A stretch of DNA of 64,000 nucleotides from positions 791,314-855,313 of the forward strand of contig MNCI01007580.1 in NCBI GenBank assembly GCA_015680685.1, in the 5' to 3' direction. Each line of letters starts with the position of its first letter. Within the stretch, counting starts at the first letter, position 1. Made by a program: the position numbers and the translations under genes. Positions 37,275-48,775 of this stretch are shown here, piece after piece. The notes below the pieces were generated by a model. That model ran no database searches, had not been told where the DNA came from, and saw nothing but the letters and a program-made list of their open reading frames with translations. The stretch comes from Gnetum montanum. Lineage: Eukaryota; Streptophyta; Gnetopsida; Gnetales; Gnetaceae.

Positions 37275-38270
37275 GATGAATTGTGGTTTACCAAGTGCTA
37301 ATATCAGACCCCTGTTATCGAACCCCTGATATCTGATGAGTTCTAATATCAGACCCCTGTTATCAAACACCCAATATCAGACCTGCATTAACTGGGCCAT
37401 GTCGATGAGGCTCTATCGACGTTGCCATGTTTACATGGCCCCATCGATGCATCTGTCCATGCATCAATGTGGCCCCATTTACACAGATTCTGTCTCTAGT
37501 TATAAATAAGTGCACACCTACCACACTTAGGATCATTGTTTTGGTAGTTTTAGTAAAGATTTTGAAATTTTTTTCCATAGGAGTTAGACTATTTTCCCAA
37601 GTGCATGCCTGTAGTGTGATGCTTGTAATTGTATGGAACCTTTATTTGAGTGTGATGTAGTTGGACATGCACATGATCAACAATAAAGATCAAGATTACT
37701 TCATCATTGCAACATTCACTTAGTCTTAATTGTTTAATTATTATTGTTATTAAATATTTTCTTAGTTAATATTTATTTACCATCATTTACTATTCTTGTT
37801 GTTAAATGTGGAATGAGTATGACTTAATCATGAGCATTTAAGTGTGAATACTTGGTAACCTAGTAGCGTACCTAGGATCTATGCTTGGTAATCCTAGTAG
37901 TAGCCATGCACGAGGTCCAAGATGTGTACAGATGATTAAGGAACAGATGCTCATCACACTTAGGCTAGTTTAGACTCTCTCCTCCCATGTCCCATTAGCT
38001 TAGACTTCATTTCTTATTGCTTATTAATTTAATCAAGATTATTTTCCATTGCCTCTAAGAGTAGCACTAGTTTCGGATCACATCATATGCCTCACTCTGG
38101 ACTAAACCATATGTGACAAGAAAATATTAGTCCAAGTGGGAAGGTAGTGAACTGCGATCAACGTGTAACTAATTAGATACCACAACTAGCCCATCTACGA
38201 AGTTCAACTGGATTATGCATGAATGCTTGCATTTGTATGGTTGAGTGTAGGGGTACCTCGCCACTCATCA
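37275..38270 (+). mobile_element. Element C 3' LTR (996 bp)
   Basis: TGATGAATTG at 37,275 to CACTCATCA at 38,270. TATAAATA is at 37,501-37,508. U3 contains two kinds of repeat: CTAATATCAGACCCCTGTTA at 37,299 and again at 37,344, followed by ATCGACG/TCGATG/CATCAATG units at 37,397-37,480. Confidence 0.9.
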
Positions 38271-38412
38271 CCTAGCTACTCTATTGATTGTATGATGTCA
38301 TAAATGTGATGGGCTCATGCATTTATATAGGCAAACATAAACCTTGCATCAACGCATGTTCCCATGCATTGATACATGCTTGTCAACCCAACCCAAAAAT
38401 GATGATCCATCA
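38271..38412 (-). mobile_element. Element D 3' LTR remnant
   Basis: The minus strand from 38,412 starts TGATGGATCATC and contains GCATCAATGCATG-type repeats and a TATA-like CTATATAAATGC near 38,315. Rightward, the minus-strand sequence (TTAAGTCAGTCAG ... CATGGAGATA) has the layout of the Athila 3' terminal spacer and polypurine tract. Element C's insertion cuts it at 38,271. Confidence 0.55.
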
Positions 38413-39490
38413 TATCTCCATGACTCATTGAAAACTTGTCATTTGGTGAACAAAAGAAGGATCAAGCATCCTATAAAATTGGAAAGATGTGGAATCACAA
38501 ACTGACTGACTTAATTGACTAATGTTTAAGTGCTTGATTATATGGAATTACAACTTGTACAAAAATGGATGCTCATGAAAACAAAATTGAACACCCTTAC
38601 AAACAATATTGGTCATATGTACAAACCTATAAACAATAATAAACAAAGGCTACAAGCAAATGGATTAGCATTAGATGTAATATGGTTTGTGGAGGTTTTA
38701 ATGTTAGCTTGCGAATGATGTCTTGGACAAGCTGGGGTCAAGTAAAAAACTTTGTTTTGATGTTTTCTCCTCACTGCTATAGTTCATAATGGGGATTTCA
38801 ACCAAAGATCTTCTATGATGTTTCTACCTTCAAGGTCAATGATCATTAGGCCATTTCAATGCATTAGGGTTATGCAATCAAAAGGGCCTACAGGCTTTAT
38901 ATTTTCAAGGTTAAATTGGTCTAACAACATCACAAGAGGGGTTTACTTAGGCTCCAATGACTAGTTGAATTACTTTCACATCTCATTAGCTCAATCTTGC
39001 ATGACAACATGAGCACATCAAGTAGCATCTGTGTGATAAATTACTAAAAATGTTTTAAAAATGTGAATTAAGGCCAAAGCATAGTAGAATCAATCTAAAT
39101 AAATCCCAAACAAGGTTATAACAAGGTGAAATATGGCTAGACAAGGTTAAAACATGATCAAAACAAGGTAAAATAAGGTAGTTGAGGCAGAGTAAGGGTT
39201 TAACATGGGCAATGAAGTTCATAAAAAGATAGTTTGGGTTGGAACAAGGGCCAAATGATTCTAAATGATGTATGGTAAGGTTGAACCAAGGTCAAATGAT
39301 ATCAAAACCATGCAAAAATACTACAAAATGTTTTCAAATGGCCACAAATGATGCTAAAATTATGTTAAAATGGCACAATACACTATCAAATGGAGCCAAA
39401 TTAAACCTAATGACATCAAGTGATGTCAAATGATGATCAAATGAGGCTAGATGATGTCCCAAAGTCACCAAATGGTAGTCAAGTATCATC
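38413..39490. other. Element D 3' region, low complexity
   Basis: No ORF of note. From about 39,100 to 39,500 the short motif CAAATGATG/CAAGGT recurs in degenerate form (CAAATGATATC, CACAAATGATGC, GTCAAATGATGATCAAATGA). It looks like slippage-derived repeat sequence. Confidence 0.5.
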
Positions 39491-42082
39491 AAATGATAGA
39501 AAGTGAGTGTGAACGAGGTTGTACATAGCATAGGTAATAATAGTTGTTGTAAGCTTTGGATTTTAGGTTTTCATGGTTGGAAATCCAATGGGAAAAAGGT
39601 TGTACATTGCTAAAGTAGGGGAGGGAGGTGCAAGTTATCCAGAAATTCTTTTCCTTGGCATGTGATGCTTCAACCTTGGTGGTTTTAATTTCCTCCATCC
39701 TTCCTAGGATTTTTGGCTCAAGTTTCAAAGTCTATGTGTTGGGCCTTTTGTCCATGGATGTTTACCTTCAAGCCTTTTGTTGTTAGCTACCTTCAGTGGG
39801 CTTTGTTGTTGGTTTGGCGATAGGTTATTTTCATCGCCATTGTGGTGATGATCTCTTACTAACCATTGAGTTATTTTCCACTATGGGTAAGCCTTGATTG
39901 TAGGTTGTTACAAGTTTACTTATAGATGGCAAAGGCACCACAATAATCAAAATTTTCCTAGTATTATAGGGATTGGTAATGTTTTTCTTAGGTCATGATG
40001 TTGATGTCACCAAATATGAGACTTGTATAACAAAAGGCTTCTTAGGGATCAAGGGTGGTGGCACTCGTATGACGAATGGTTCTTTAGGCTTTGGGTTTTG
40101 AGGCTATGGTGATATCTTAACAACAAATAGTTCCCTAGGAGGAATAGATCAACTGGATGTTGTGAATGAGGCTACAATGTAGGACTTATTGATAGTGGTT
40201 AGAGAGTTGGGCTCAGTTAACATCAACTCCTCACAATCAATCATCTTCTAAAGATCATCTTATAATGCTAGGTAGAAATTAGTGTCATGACCAGCTAGTT
40301 GATGATAATGGAAAAATTTGTTAAGTTTTAAGTACTTCAACAGTTTTGGATCATCTTTAGTTGCTACCATTGGATCTTTAGCTAGCTTGCAAAGAAGATT
40401 ATGCCTTTTTTGAGCTTCCTTAGATAATTTCTTATGTTGAAGTATATAACATAGATGGTTGAGATGAATTAGAAGATTCATTGCATGGAGGTAATTTTCA
40501 CCTCTTTACTTGTTTTGTATCCTTGGATACTATGGCCATAGTTGTTTGCATTTGTTTGGTCTTATCCTTATCTCTCTTAGAGTGCTGGTTCTTGTAGGCC
40601 ACATAGGCCATATTGTTACTAGCCTTTGTAACCTCTTCTATGTTCTTAATCTATGGAAATTCTTAGCTTAGTGATCGAGGTTCTAAATAGTAAAGATTTG
40701 ACTTGATGAAGTAATTAATGGCTCTCTTAAAGATGACTAAGAGATGGGTCTCAAAGATGGGCTTGGGAATCTCATTGAGTGTTGCATTCCATCTTTGAAT
40801 AAACCTTTGGATAGGTTCAAGTGACCCCTACCTTACTTTCATAAGTTGGTCCAAGATCATATTAGGCTTCAAGTTGTATTCGACACAATTGACAAATAAG
40901 GCCATCATATCTTCAAGGGAAGAAATAGAACCTTTAGGTAAGATTTAGTACCAATATAGGACCTTTCCTTTCAAAGACATAGGAAAAATACATAGTATTG
41001 TATGAGGTCATGCTTAGAATAGGAGGCACTCATACTAGAATGTGACAAGGTGTGCATTAGGGTCTTCTTCACCACTGCTTTTGGTGAAGTTTGGAATAGG
41101 CATTTTTACAAGTAAAGTTATTTAAGGAAGAGTAGGAATAATGGGATCATCTTGGTAGAAATCTCTAACCTTTACCATTTGTGTTGTATTGGCCTTGAGC
41201 TTTTATAGCTTCTCAGTAAGATCTTGGATTAATTAGAAGGATTGATCTAAACCTTATGGAGCTCTTGAGGACTGCACTTGGTATTGTTGGATGGTTGATG
41301 GTTGTGAAATGGACAATGGTATAGACGTAAGAGGTCTTGTGATTATGACTATGGGAGAATTAAACATGGGAAATGAGGTTTGCATAGGGGCATGAGGAAC
41401 AAAGAGGCTATTGAAAAAAAATGGATTATGTGATATGCATGAAATTTATATTCCTTAAGAAGGACCAGTCATTACTGTGAAAGGTTGGACATAGAGAGAA
41501 TTACTAGTGGAGTTTGAGGAATAGTAGCAAAGGGTGCAAATGTGAATAGTAAGGTGAACAAGGAGATGGGTTAAGAACTTGAGCTTGTGAAGGTCACAGG
41601 GGGAGTTTGGTTCACTACTGAAATGAAAGAAACAAAGTTGAACATGGTCACTTCTAGAATAAATTGTTGGAGAATGTCCCCTATGAACATATCTGGCTTG
41701 TATTTAGCTATAAAATCATCTTGATCCTTTGGGTGGGATTCTAGACTAGAATTTTCAATAATTTCACCATCCTCATCTACACTTACTAACTATGCTAACA
41801 ACTACATATAAAATTTAGATAATTCGATGTGATCACACGATAAAGGGATGTATTCCTTTCCATCCTTATAGGTCAATTCATAGTGTTGCTTAGAGTCAGA
41901 CTCTTTGTGTGGGATGTGCAAACTTACTTGGATTTTCATGCATATAAAGTTATATTATTATTCATCAATGTTTACATGTAATGGAATAAGTCCTAACTAC
42001 TTGAGGAATTCCTTGCGCTCTGCTATGGCTTAATTCTTAGGGTCATATACATAAGCAAATTCCTATTTCATGGCCATGGAAA
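39491..42082 (-). pseudogene. gag: Element D gag remnant
   Basis: The frame starts near ATG 42,082 (MAMK) and shows HKESDSKQHYELTYKDGKEY. The gag core lies at about 41,100-40,690: DPNAHLVTF, PMSLKGKVLYWY, LPKGSISSLEDMMALFVNC, LEPIQRFIQRWNATLNEIP. It ends in a damaged zinc knuckle, KFFHYHQLAGHDTNFYLAL (40,260-40,330), where family members have Cys at the Phe/Tyr positions. At least eight stops. This is a Tat-style or other gag, distinct from elements A-C. No pol is found downstream. Confidence 0.7.
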
Positions 42083-42294
42083 TGATGTTGTGTAGTAGAG
42101 TAGTTGAGGTAAAAGGCATAAAATGTGATAGATCCAATTAATTTGTTGAGTTGATGAAATCTTTAATTTATTTTATTTTTAAAAAAAATTAAAATTTTAA
42201 TTTTAATAGTTTAAATTAAATTAAATTAAATCACCTGCCACAAAACTATGGTGTAAGAAGCAATAGTGTAAAAAGGTCATAGTGTATTTAGCTA

Positions 42295-43740
42295 CAATGT
42301 ATTTAAGCTAGCTTAAATGACATTTATAGCTTATAAGCTAGCATAAATGATGTTTACAACTTATAAGCTAGCTTAAATGACAAGTTGCAACTTCAATGGC
42401 CTCAACTTATAACTTGCAACTATAACATGAAAAATAAAATTTTCTAGTAAATTCATGTGTGAAGCGGGCCTACATTAAATAATCTATATTGTTTAAGGGC
42501 AAACCAATTAAATTCAATTAAATTAGCTTATTTAATGTAAGCAAGAAAAAAGCTTACAAATAAACTAGCAGATAAGCTAGCTTATAAAGGGAGAGAACTA
42601 TAGATAAGTTGATAAATAAGCCAGCTTATATTGCATAAATAGGCTAAAAAATGGTAAATAAGTTGGAAAATAAGCAAGCTTATATTGTGTAAATAAGTTG
42701 AAAATAGTAAATAGGCTGGCAAATAAGCTAGCTTATATCACATTAATAAGATGAAAAATTGGCGAATAAGCTAGCTTATAACATTGAAATAGGTGCAAAA
42801 CTATAAATATGCCAACAAATAAGCTAGAATATAATGAAGAATTCAAGCAAAGGCTCTCCTTATAGCACTAAAAAATGTAAGGTGTGGTTAATTCAGTGTC
42901 AAAACACCAAAAATCCCAGCGTAAAATAGTTTAATCCCAAACCCTACAAGCCTTAAAAAAGGATTGAGAGCACCTGAATGGTTTCGTAGATCACTTAGGA
43001 ACTTAAAAATCTATAGTGAGTGTATTTAGCGAAAATGGAAAAATTAAAAAACTACAACGTGCAAGACTTTAGGAGCAAATCATGAAAGTATAGTAAATTG
43101 ACCTTTAAATACCAACAAAGCAAGAATTGAAAATTTTATATTAATATAGAAATATACACTATGCAATTATAAGTTTAGAAAATACGGATCGAGAACTCCA
43201 AATAAGCTCGAAACAAGAAAATATGTCTAGAATTCAATTATAGATAACAGAGTGTATCCTGCACATGATTCATAATAACTTCTCTCATGATTTCCACTAT
43301 AAATGAGGCTAGAAGATCTAGTTGCTGGGAGAGGACTATGCTAAAAGTGATGTTGGAAACACTGCATAATCTGCAACTCTGCTCTATTGTATCTCTCTAG
43401 GAATTTGATCTGAGCAAAAAGTCTTGAAATTGGCTGAAAATATGGCTTAAATAGGCTTCAATATGCATTAGTTACAATTTTATATGTTCATATGAGTGTT
43501 ACAAGTTGTACGTAATGTAAATACATAGCTTATAAGCAAGTGTATTTGGCTTTTAGATTGAAAATGCTACCATATTTTAACATTTTTTCCACCCAAAATT
43601 CTATTCTATAAGCTAGCTTAAATGACATTTCTAGCTTATAAGCTAGCTTAAATAATATTAATAGCTTATAAGCTAGCTTAAGTAACATTTACAACTTATA
43701 AGCTAGCTTAAATGACATTTACAACTCATATGCTACAAAT
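42295..43740. repeat. Dispersed AAGCTAGCTT palindrome repeats
   Basis: The 10-bp palindrome AAGCTAGCTT, usually as TTATAAGCTAGCTTAAATGA, occurs about nine times exactly and about four times with one change. It lies in two clusters (42,295-42,840 and 43,605-43,740). The right cluster lies upstream, on the minus strand, of a TATA-like CTATTTAAGCC at about 43,445. The interval probably includes element D's 5' LTR and leader, but no LTR edges or primer site were found. Confidence 0.7.
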
Positions 43741-43881
43741 TTCATTTTACACATTAAATATTGCTAGAACTTTAGCTAAAACAAAGCTATTAGATGGGAT
43801 TTTTGATTGGGAAAATAGGCAATTCTTTCTACCTTTTAATTCCCATCAATTACATTACAAATTTGGCTATTAAGGCTTATC

Positions 43882-44262
43882 ATGAAAAATTTGCAAATTT
43901 TCTCGAGGTGTTTCACATTGCTAGATGCTTTTAGAATTCTACTTAAAGTTGTAGTAGAAAGAAAACAACCTCAACTACCTCCACCACCACAAGCATCGGA
44001 GCTTAGCGAAGGTCCTTCAACACACCCCAAGAGCCTTCACCTACTGGCACTATTTGAACTTTACCTTGTCTTCAGTAACCAAAGGGATCCTACCATCCTT
44101 TCTATAAAGGTATCCAATTTTGTTGTTATGGATACCAATTTTGTAATTCTGTACAATTCGGCACTCAAAATTAGTCAATAGTTCCATACTTTCCCAATTT
44201 TCTAAGAAGCTTGATCCTACTTTTGTTTACTCGATGATGAGTTTTCACTCAATTGTAGAGAA
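43882..44262 (+). mobile_element. 3' terminal spacer of another Athila-type element
   Basis: CAAGCATCGGAGCTTAGCGA, then ACTATTTGAAC, GTAATTCTGTACAATTCGGC, TTAGTCAATAGTTCCATACT and CTCGATGATGAGTTTTCACT follow the same order as the terminal spacers before 30,671 and 59,990. The ORF at 43,882-44,181 is part of this non-coding spacer, not a gene. Upstream parts are missing. Confidence 0.6.
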
Positions 44263-44530
44263 ATGGAAAAGTGTTTCAACAAGTTGTGTCAACATGTAGA
44301 TCAGTTGATATAATAATTGATATTAAACATTGAATGTAGGATTGGCATCAAATATTGAAAAGCCTCCTGGCATTTAAATGTTAAAGAGCTAGTATGCTTT
44401 AAAAGAAAATTTTGAGGTAGGATGTTAGAAGTGAGATTGATGTTAAATGTCAAAAGCCAAAAATAGAACTAATGCCAAAGCTAACGGTAAACGTCAAAAC
44501 TGGGAGCTATAGAAGAAGAGTTAAAATGAC
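44263..44530 (+). mobile_element. LTR start (U3) of that element, truncated
   Basis: After a weak purine tract (TGTAGAGAAA) the sequence contains GATATTAAACATTGAA, GATGTTAAATGTCAAAAG and TAACGGTAAACGTCAAAAC, repeated units placed like the other U3 cassettes. No LTR end could be found. Confidence 0.4.
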
Positions 44531-44844
44531 ATTACTAACGAAATAAAATCTACTTGTGTAAAGCAAAGGTTTAGAAAAAAAATGTGTTAGTCCTTTGAGG
44601 CTCAAATTTGTGTGTATATATATTACTTAGCAGGATACATTATTTGGACTATTGATATATATCACTTGTTTCTTCAATTCCAGGTACACTCCATGTTAAA
44701 TTGTAGAATACACTATTTGATTATTTTGATGAATTCTTTTTTTTTAATAGAAATCTTAAATCAGTAATATAGAAAGGCATTTTTGGGAAATTCATATATT
44801 TATTAAGAAATTATGATTTATTTTTCTTTTTAAATATTGGATGC

Positions 44845-45042
44845 TTGCTTGTAGTAGAAATGGCTACCAATCATAATAGTACTCCTTCTGAAGTTCTGCA
44901 GTCTTATTTTAGAAAGAAAATGTCAATAATTGTGGATGAAGTTCCTATGGTTCAAGAAGCTATAGCAATTTTCCAAAACTTAATCAACCAGAGTAAACAG
45001 GGTAACAGTAAAGACCCAAAAAAGTTTGACATGGCAACGTGA
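44845..45042 (+). pseudogene. Exon-like ORF of unknown family
   Basis: The open frame includes MATNHNSTPSEVLQSYFRKK from an ATG at 44,860, then a helical, charged stretch (VQEAIAIFQNLINQSKQG). CTTGTAG just before and AAC|GTGAGTAC near its end resemble splice sites. Codons look like real protein, unlike its surroundings. A second possible coding piece (YFEHQTSIELNEEDKLKLML) lies at about 45,922-45,980, beyond the LTR at 45,075, but phases do not join cleanly. I recognise no domain. It may be a host-gene remnant split by the Tat-type element, or coincidence. Confidence 0.3.
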
Positions 45043-45074
45043 GTACATTCTTTCATCACAGGAGTTAAAAACAT

Positions 45075-45685
45075 TGTTGATGTGTAAATCTTGGACATGC
45101 CAACACCTGTAAAACTCATTTTAAGAGACTATCACCTAGGGTGCCACCCGTATGGGTAGGGCTATATGACAAAACAATTATAATATTTTTAAATAAAATA
45201 TTGTAAACTTAGATTTAATTTTGGGATGGTTTTCTTATATTTTGAAAAACATAATAAAATAATTAAAATCAAAATTAAACATAATTAAATTAAAGATTTT
45301 TGTAATTTTTAGTACAATAAATAATACAACAAAAATTCAAATTCAAATTAAAATTTATCTAGTGCTCTAAGTTTGTGGTTCTTGATGTTGGTTCTACTCA
45401 GGATCTCCTGCTGATTGGGAGAGGAGAGACCTTCATTGTCCATCACTCCAACCACTACGACTACCTGAAACATAGACCCGTCAACAAAGAGGAGGGTCTA
45501 TCACAGTTGCCCAATACACGTAGCCACCTACCATGCTGGTATAGCTGCCACCACCATTAACTTTGACGTCCTGCATGCCTACTGCTTCTGGCGGATGGAT
45601 GCTACCACAACAATGATCATAACAGCTAATGGATAAGGGAAAAGGAGGCTTTTGTGGCATTCACTATTTTTTGCATGCACTACAT
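45075..45685 (-). mobile_element. Tat-type 3' LTR remnant
   Basis: It aligns with 62,670-63,255 (TGTTGATGTGTAAATCTTGG, GACAAAACAATTATAATATT, CAGTTGCCC, GCTAATGGATAAGGGAAAAG). Similarity ends near 45,685, where the right copy enters its GC-rich part with the TATA box. The U3 half is therefore missing here. Confidence 0.8.
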
Positions 45686-46842
45686 CACAAAACAAGGAAA
45701 TAAAAAAATTTGGAAGTAAAATATAGTCATCTAAACATGATTAAAATAACCAAATGATCAAAAGAGACATTGGCATGGGTCATCCAAACCACCCTTAAAA
45801 TCTAAATATATGATTTATTATTATTATAACTACTCAAATCTATAGATATATATATATATAATTAAACTCTCATTCTCAATATTCTTACAAGGTAACAGTA
45901 AAAGTATGCAGACTATTTTGAGCACCAAACTTCAATAGAACTTAATGAGGAGGACAAGCTAAAGCTCATGTTAGATCATAGTAAGCCATAACTTTCAGAT
46001 TTTTCCTTGGGTCTCTCTTTTTTTTAAAACTTAAATTCAAAAGAGGAAATGGAGGTTAGGGTGAGGATTGTTGTCAAACCCCATCACGCTCAAGAACTTA
46101 TTACACTGCCAATGAACATGGTCCTCATTTTTTTTGTTTTTTGTTTTTTTTAAGGAAACTTTGCTCATGGTGTACTTCATTCTTGAGGTAGGAATTTGAA
46201 CATGAGTCTAGCTGATTAGTTACATTGCCAAAGAACATGGTCCTTGCAGAAAATTTGCCCATGGTGCAATTTAATCCTCATGTATGTGCCTTTTTATTAC
46301 TATTTAATGGCATCATAGCAGGTTTCCTGGGTGGCCAAGGAGTATCAAGTAGAAATGAACACACTTCACCCCATTGTTCACAGGATAACCATGGATCATC
46401 TCACCTGATGGCTAGGGTTTATGAGAGGAAAGAATAGAATTTTCCAAGGTCACCTAGTGATTATGACTAACCATTCTCCAACATCACATATCCTAGACTC
46501 ACATGATCATGATGATAACATGATAAGTTTTTATAAATCCAATGCTCCATAATCTAACATAACAAATAAACTAAAACCTTGGAATCAATTGGAAAGAGTT
46601 ATAGTATTATTGAAATATAATATTACAGTAATAGTAAATTATATTATACTTACATTATTATCCAATGCTGTTAAGAAAACCCAATGTCTAATAACTCAAA
46701 TGACAAATGATTATTAAAATCATATGGAGAACACAACAATCAAATCAATATGCTAAGAAAGAAATAATGAAAATGTAGGAAAAATATGAAAACAGAATTA
46801 TGTACATATGAAATGCGAAGAAAATGGGAAGAAAACATGCAA
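45686..46842. other. Tat-type 3' region, non-coding
   Basis: No ORF supported. A short (TA)n lies at 45,847-45,862. The phrases GCCAATGAACATGGTCCT (about 46,107) and GCCAAAGAACATGGTCCT (about 46,228) form a diverged direct repeat about 120 bp apart. Confidence 0.5.
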
Positions 46843-48312
46843 CTAAGAATCTACCAAGTGCCCATGTGGGGTACCCGAGTAGAAATGCTTCAAATGAAAT
46901 GCATTAAAATTCCTATCCAGCTTATGTCCTTGCAAATCATCAATCTTGAACACATTTGGGGTAGTGATGTCTACAATTTGGAATGGACCTGACCACATAG
47001 GTGAAAACTTAGTTTGAGGGCTAGTTTGACCAAACGCTCTATCTCTCTTAAGGACCAGGTCACCTAGTTGAAAACTTTTAGTTGCATATTTCTTATCAAA
47101 CCATCTCTTGATAATTTGTTGATGACCACACATATTTTCAATTACTCTAACCCTTTTAAGCTCTAGGTTCAAAATGTTACATGCTCGTGATATTAGATGC
47201 TCATTAGTTGGTAAGTAGTCCAAGAAGAATTGATATGTAGGAATCTATAAATTTATTGGCAATACAGATTCCTATCCATAAACTAAATCATATGGTGTAG
47301 TCTTGATCAATTCTTTGTAATGAATCCTATCATCCCAAACTGCCCATTTTAGTTTTTCATGCCAAGTTCATGGCTTTTGGGCTACCATTTTCTTAATCCC
47401 ATCTAATATAATTTTGTTGGAAGATTCAGCCAAACCATTACCTTGTGGGTTATATTCAGTTACCACCTTGACAATGATGTTATGGTCTCTAGCCCAATTT
47501 GTAAACTCTATGGAAATGAAGGTGAGCCCATTATCAACTACTAAAGCATAAGGATAACCATATCTGGAGATTATATCATTTTCTAAGAAGCAAATGACCT
47601 CATGAGATCATGCAGTTTTGGTTGCTTTCGCCTCTAACCAACATGTGCAATAATCAGTGGCTATCAAAATGAACTTATGTAGGGTAGTAGATAAAGGATT
47701 GATCACTCCAATAAAATATAAGGTCTATTGGGCAATTGGTCTTGTTTCTATAATAAGTTGTAAAGGGGTTGAACTCTTAGAATCTTTTCCTCTAAATATC
47801 TGGCATTGGACACATGTCTTAACTAGGTTATAAGCATTATTAATCATAGTAGGCCAATAATAACCAACCCTCACAATTTTATGAACTAATGAGTGGTATC
47901 CTATATTTCCTTCATTGTGAAGTTGTTTTAGAGCATTGTTAGCTTGTTCTTGGTTCAAACACTTAAGGTATATCCCTTGGAAATTCTTTCTAAATAGTTC
48001 ACCACTTATTAGAGAAAATTTAGAATATTTTGATATTAAGAGCTTTCTTTTATATCTAGGTAAATCTGAGGGACAACAATGGAAGGTTAAATAAAATTTG
48101 ATATCTCCATACCAAGGATCATACAACTGATTGGGAGCAAATGGGATATCATTTTCTTCATTAATGGATAATATATGAAGAGGAATTGATTTTTTATCTT
48201 TGGATGCATCACAAGTTTCTGAGGTTAAAGCTTTAGCTATTAATTTAGAAAGACCAGTCCCTCTAACTAACTTTGCTACCTTCCATTGAATATCATATTC
48301 TTGGAGGCTCAT
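46843..48312 (-). pseudogene. int: Tat-type integrase
   Basis: The HHCC zinc region (LHNEGNIGYHS...TCVQCQIF) lies at about 47,930-47,790 in the open frame 48,312-47,725. The core follows, with FIGVINPLS (the first catalytic Asp, expected just before FIG, is Tyr), VVDNGLTFIS (second Asp kept) and GNGLAESSNK (Glu kept). The C-terminal domain is open at 47,223-46,843 (KYATKSFQLGDLVLKRDRAF, then WSGPFQIVDIT). Integrase joins element DNA to the chromosome. Stops and the missing first Asp make it inactive. Confidence 0.8.
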
Positions 48313-48373
48313 AACCCATTTAGCACGTTTCTCACTAGGATCTTGTAATTTGGCTCAAGCAATGGTGGTTGGA

Positions 48374-48775
48374 TTAGGGACAATGCCAAAGACTTTTGAG
48401 TTTAACAAGTAGTAGTGGAATTTCTTCAAGGCTTTCATTANTAAAGACTTTTGAGTTTAAAAAGTAGTAGTGGAATTTCTTCAAGGCTTTCATTATAGCA
48501 TACAATTGCTTTTCTACGGGTGAGTATCTTAATTCTGCATCCTTTAAAGGTGCAGCCATGAAAGCTATGGGTCTTTCACCTTGATCTTTTATGTCTTGGG
48601 TCGAGATAGCAGCAGCTGTAACATCACTAGAAAAGGCATATATGTAGAAATCATTTTCATACCAAGGAGAAGCTAGGATAGGTGCATCTATTATAGCTTC
48701 CTTAATAACAAGAAACACATTCTTTCTATCATCTATCCAATGCATATTACTATCTTTCTTAAGCATATCGTTCAA
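48374..48775 (-). pseudogene. Tat-type RNase H (first)
   Basis: It directly follows RT: WIDDRKNVFLVIKEAIIDAP, FYIYAFSSDVTAAAI, RPIAFMAAPLKDAELRYSPV, EKQLYAIMKALKKFHYYF. The usual first Asp position (xYxDAS) reads AFSSD. A 36-bp stretch is duplicated around the N at 48,441, which falsely extends the frame. Confidence 0.75.

Larger units (their letters stand above)
32095..38270 (+). mobile_element. Element C: Athila-type element with gag but no pol
   Basis: It has a truncated 5' LTR, a tRNA-Asp-like primer site, gag (32,999-35,200), a 3' non-coding region with family-conserved modules, a polypurine tract and a complete 3' LTR. Between gag and the 3' modules I find no protease, RT, RNase H or integrase motif. 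The internal region is only 4.4 kb, against 7.9 kb in element B. It would depend on enzymes from a related element. It appears to be inserted in the LTR of element D, whose remnant starts at 38,271. Confidence 0.8.

Noticed and set aside
42295-43740. CRISPR-like array
   Set aside because: Repeat spacing is irregular, the units are palindromes in diverged LTR-like sequence, and the window is plant DNA.
43882-44181. 99-codon ORF as a gene
   Set aside because: The sequence follows the non-coding terminal spacer of other Athila-type elements, so the open frame is chance.
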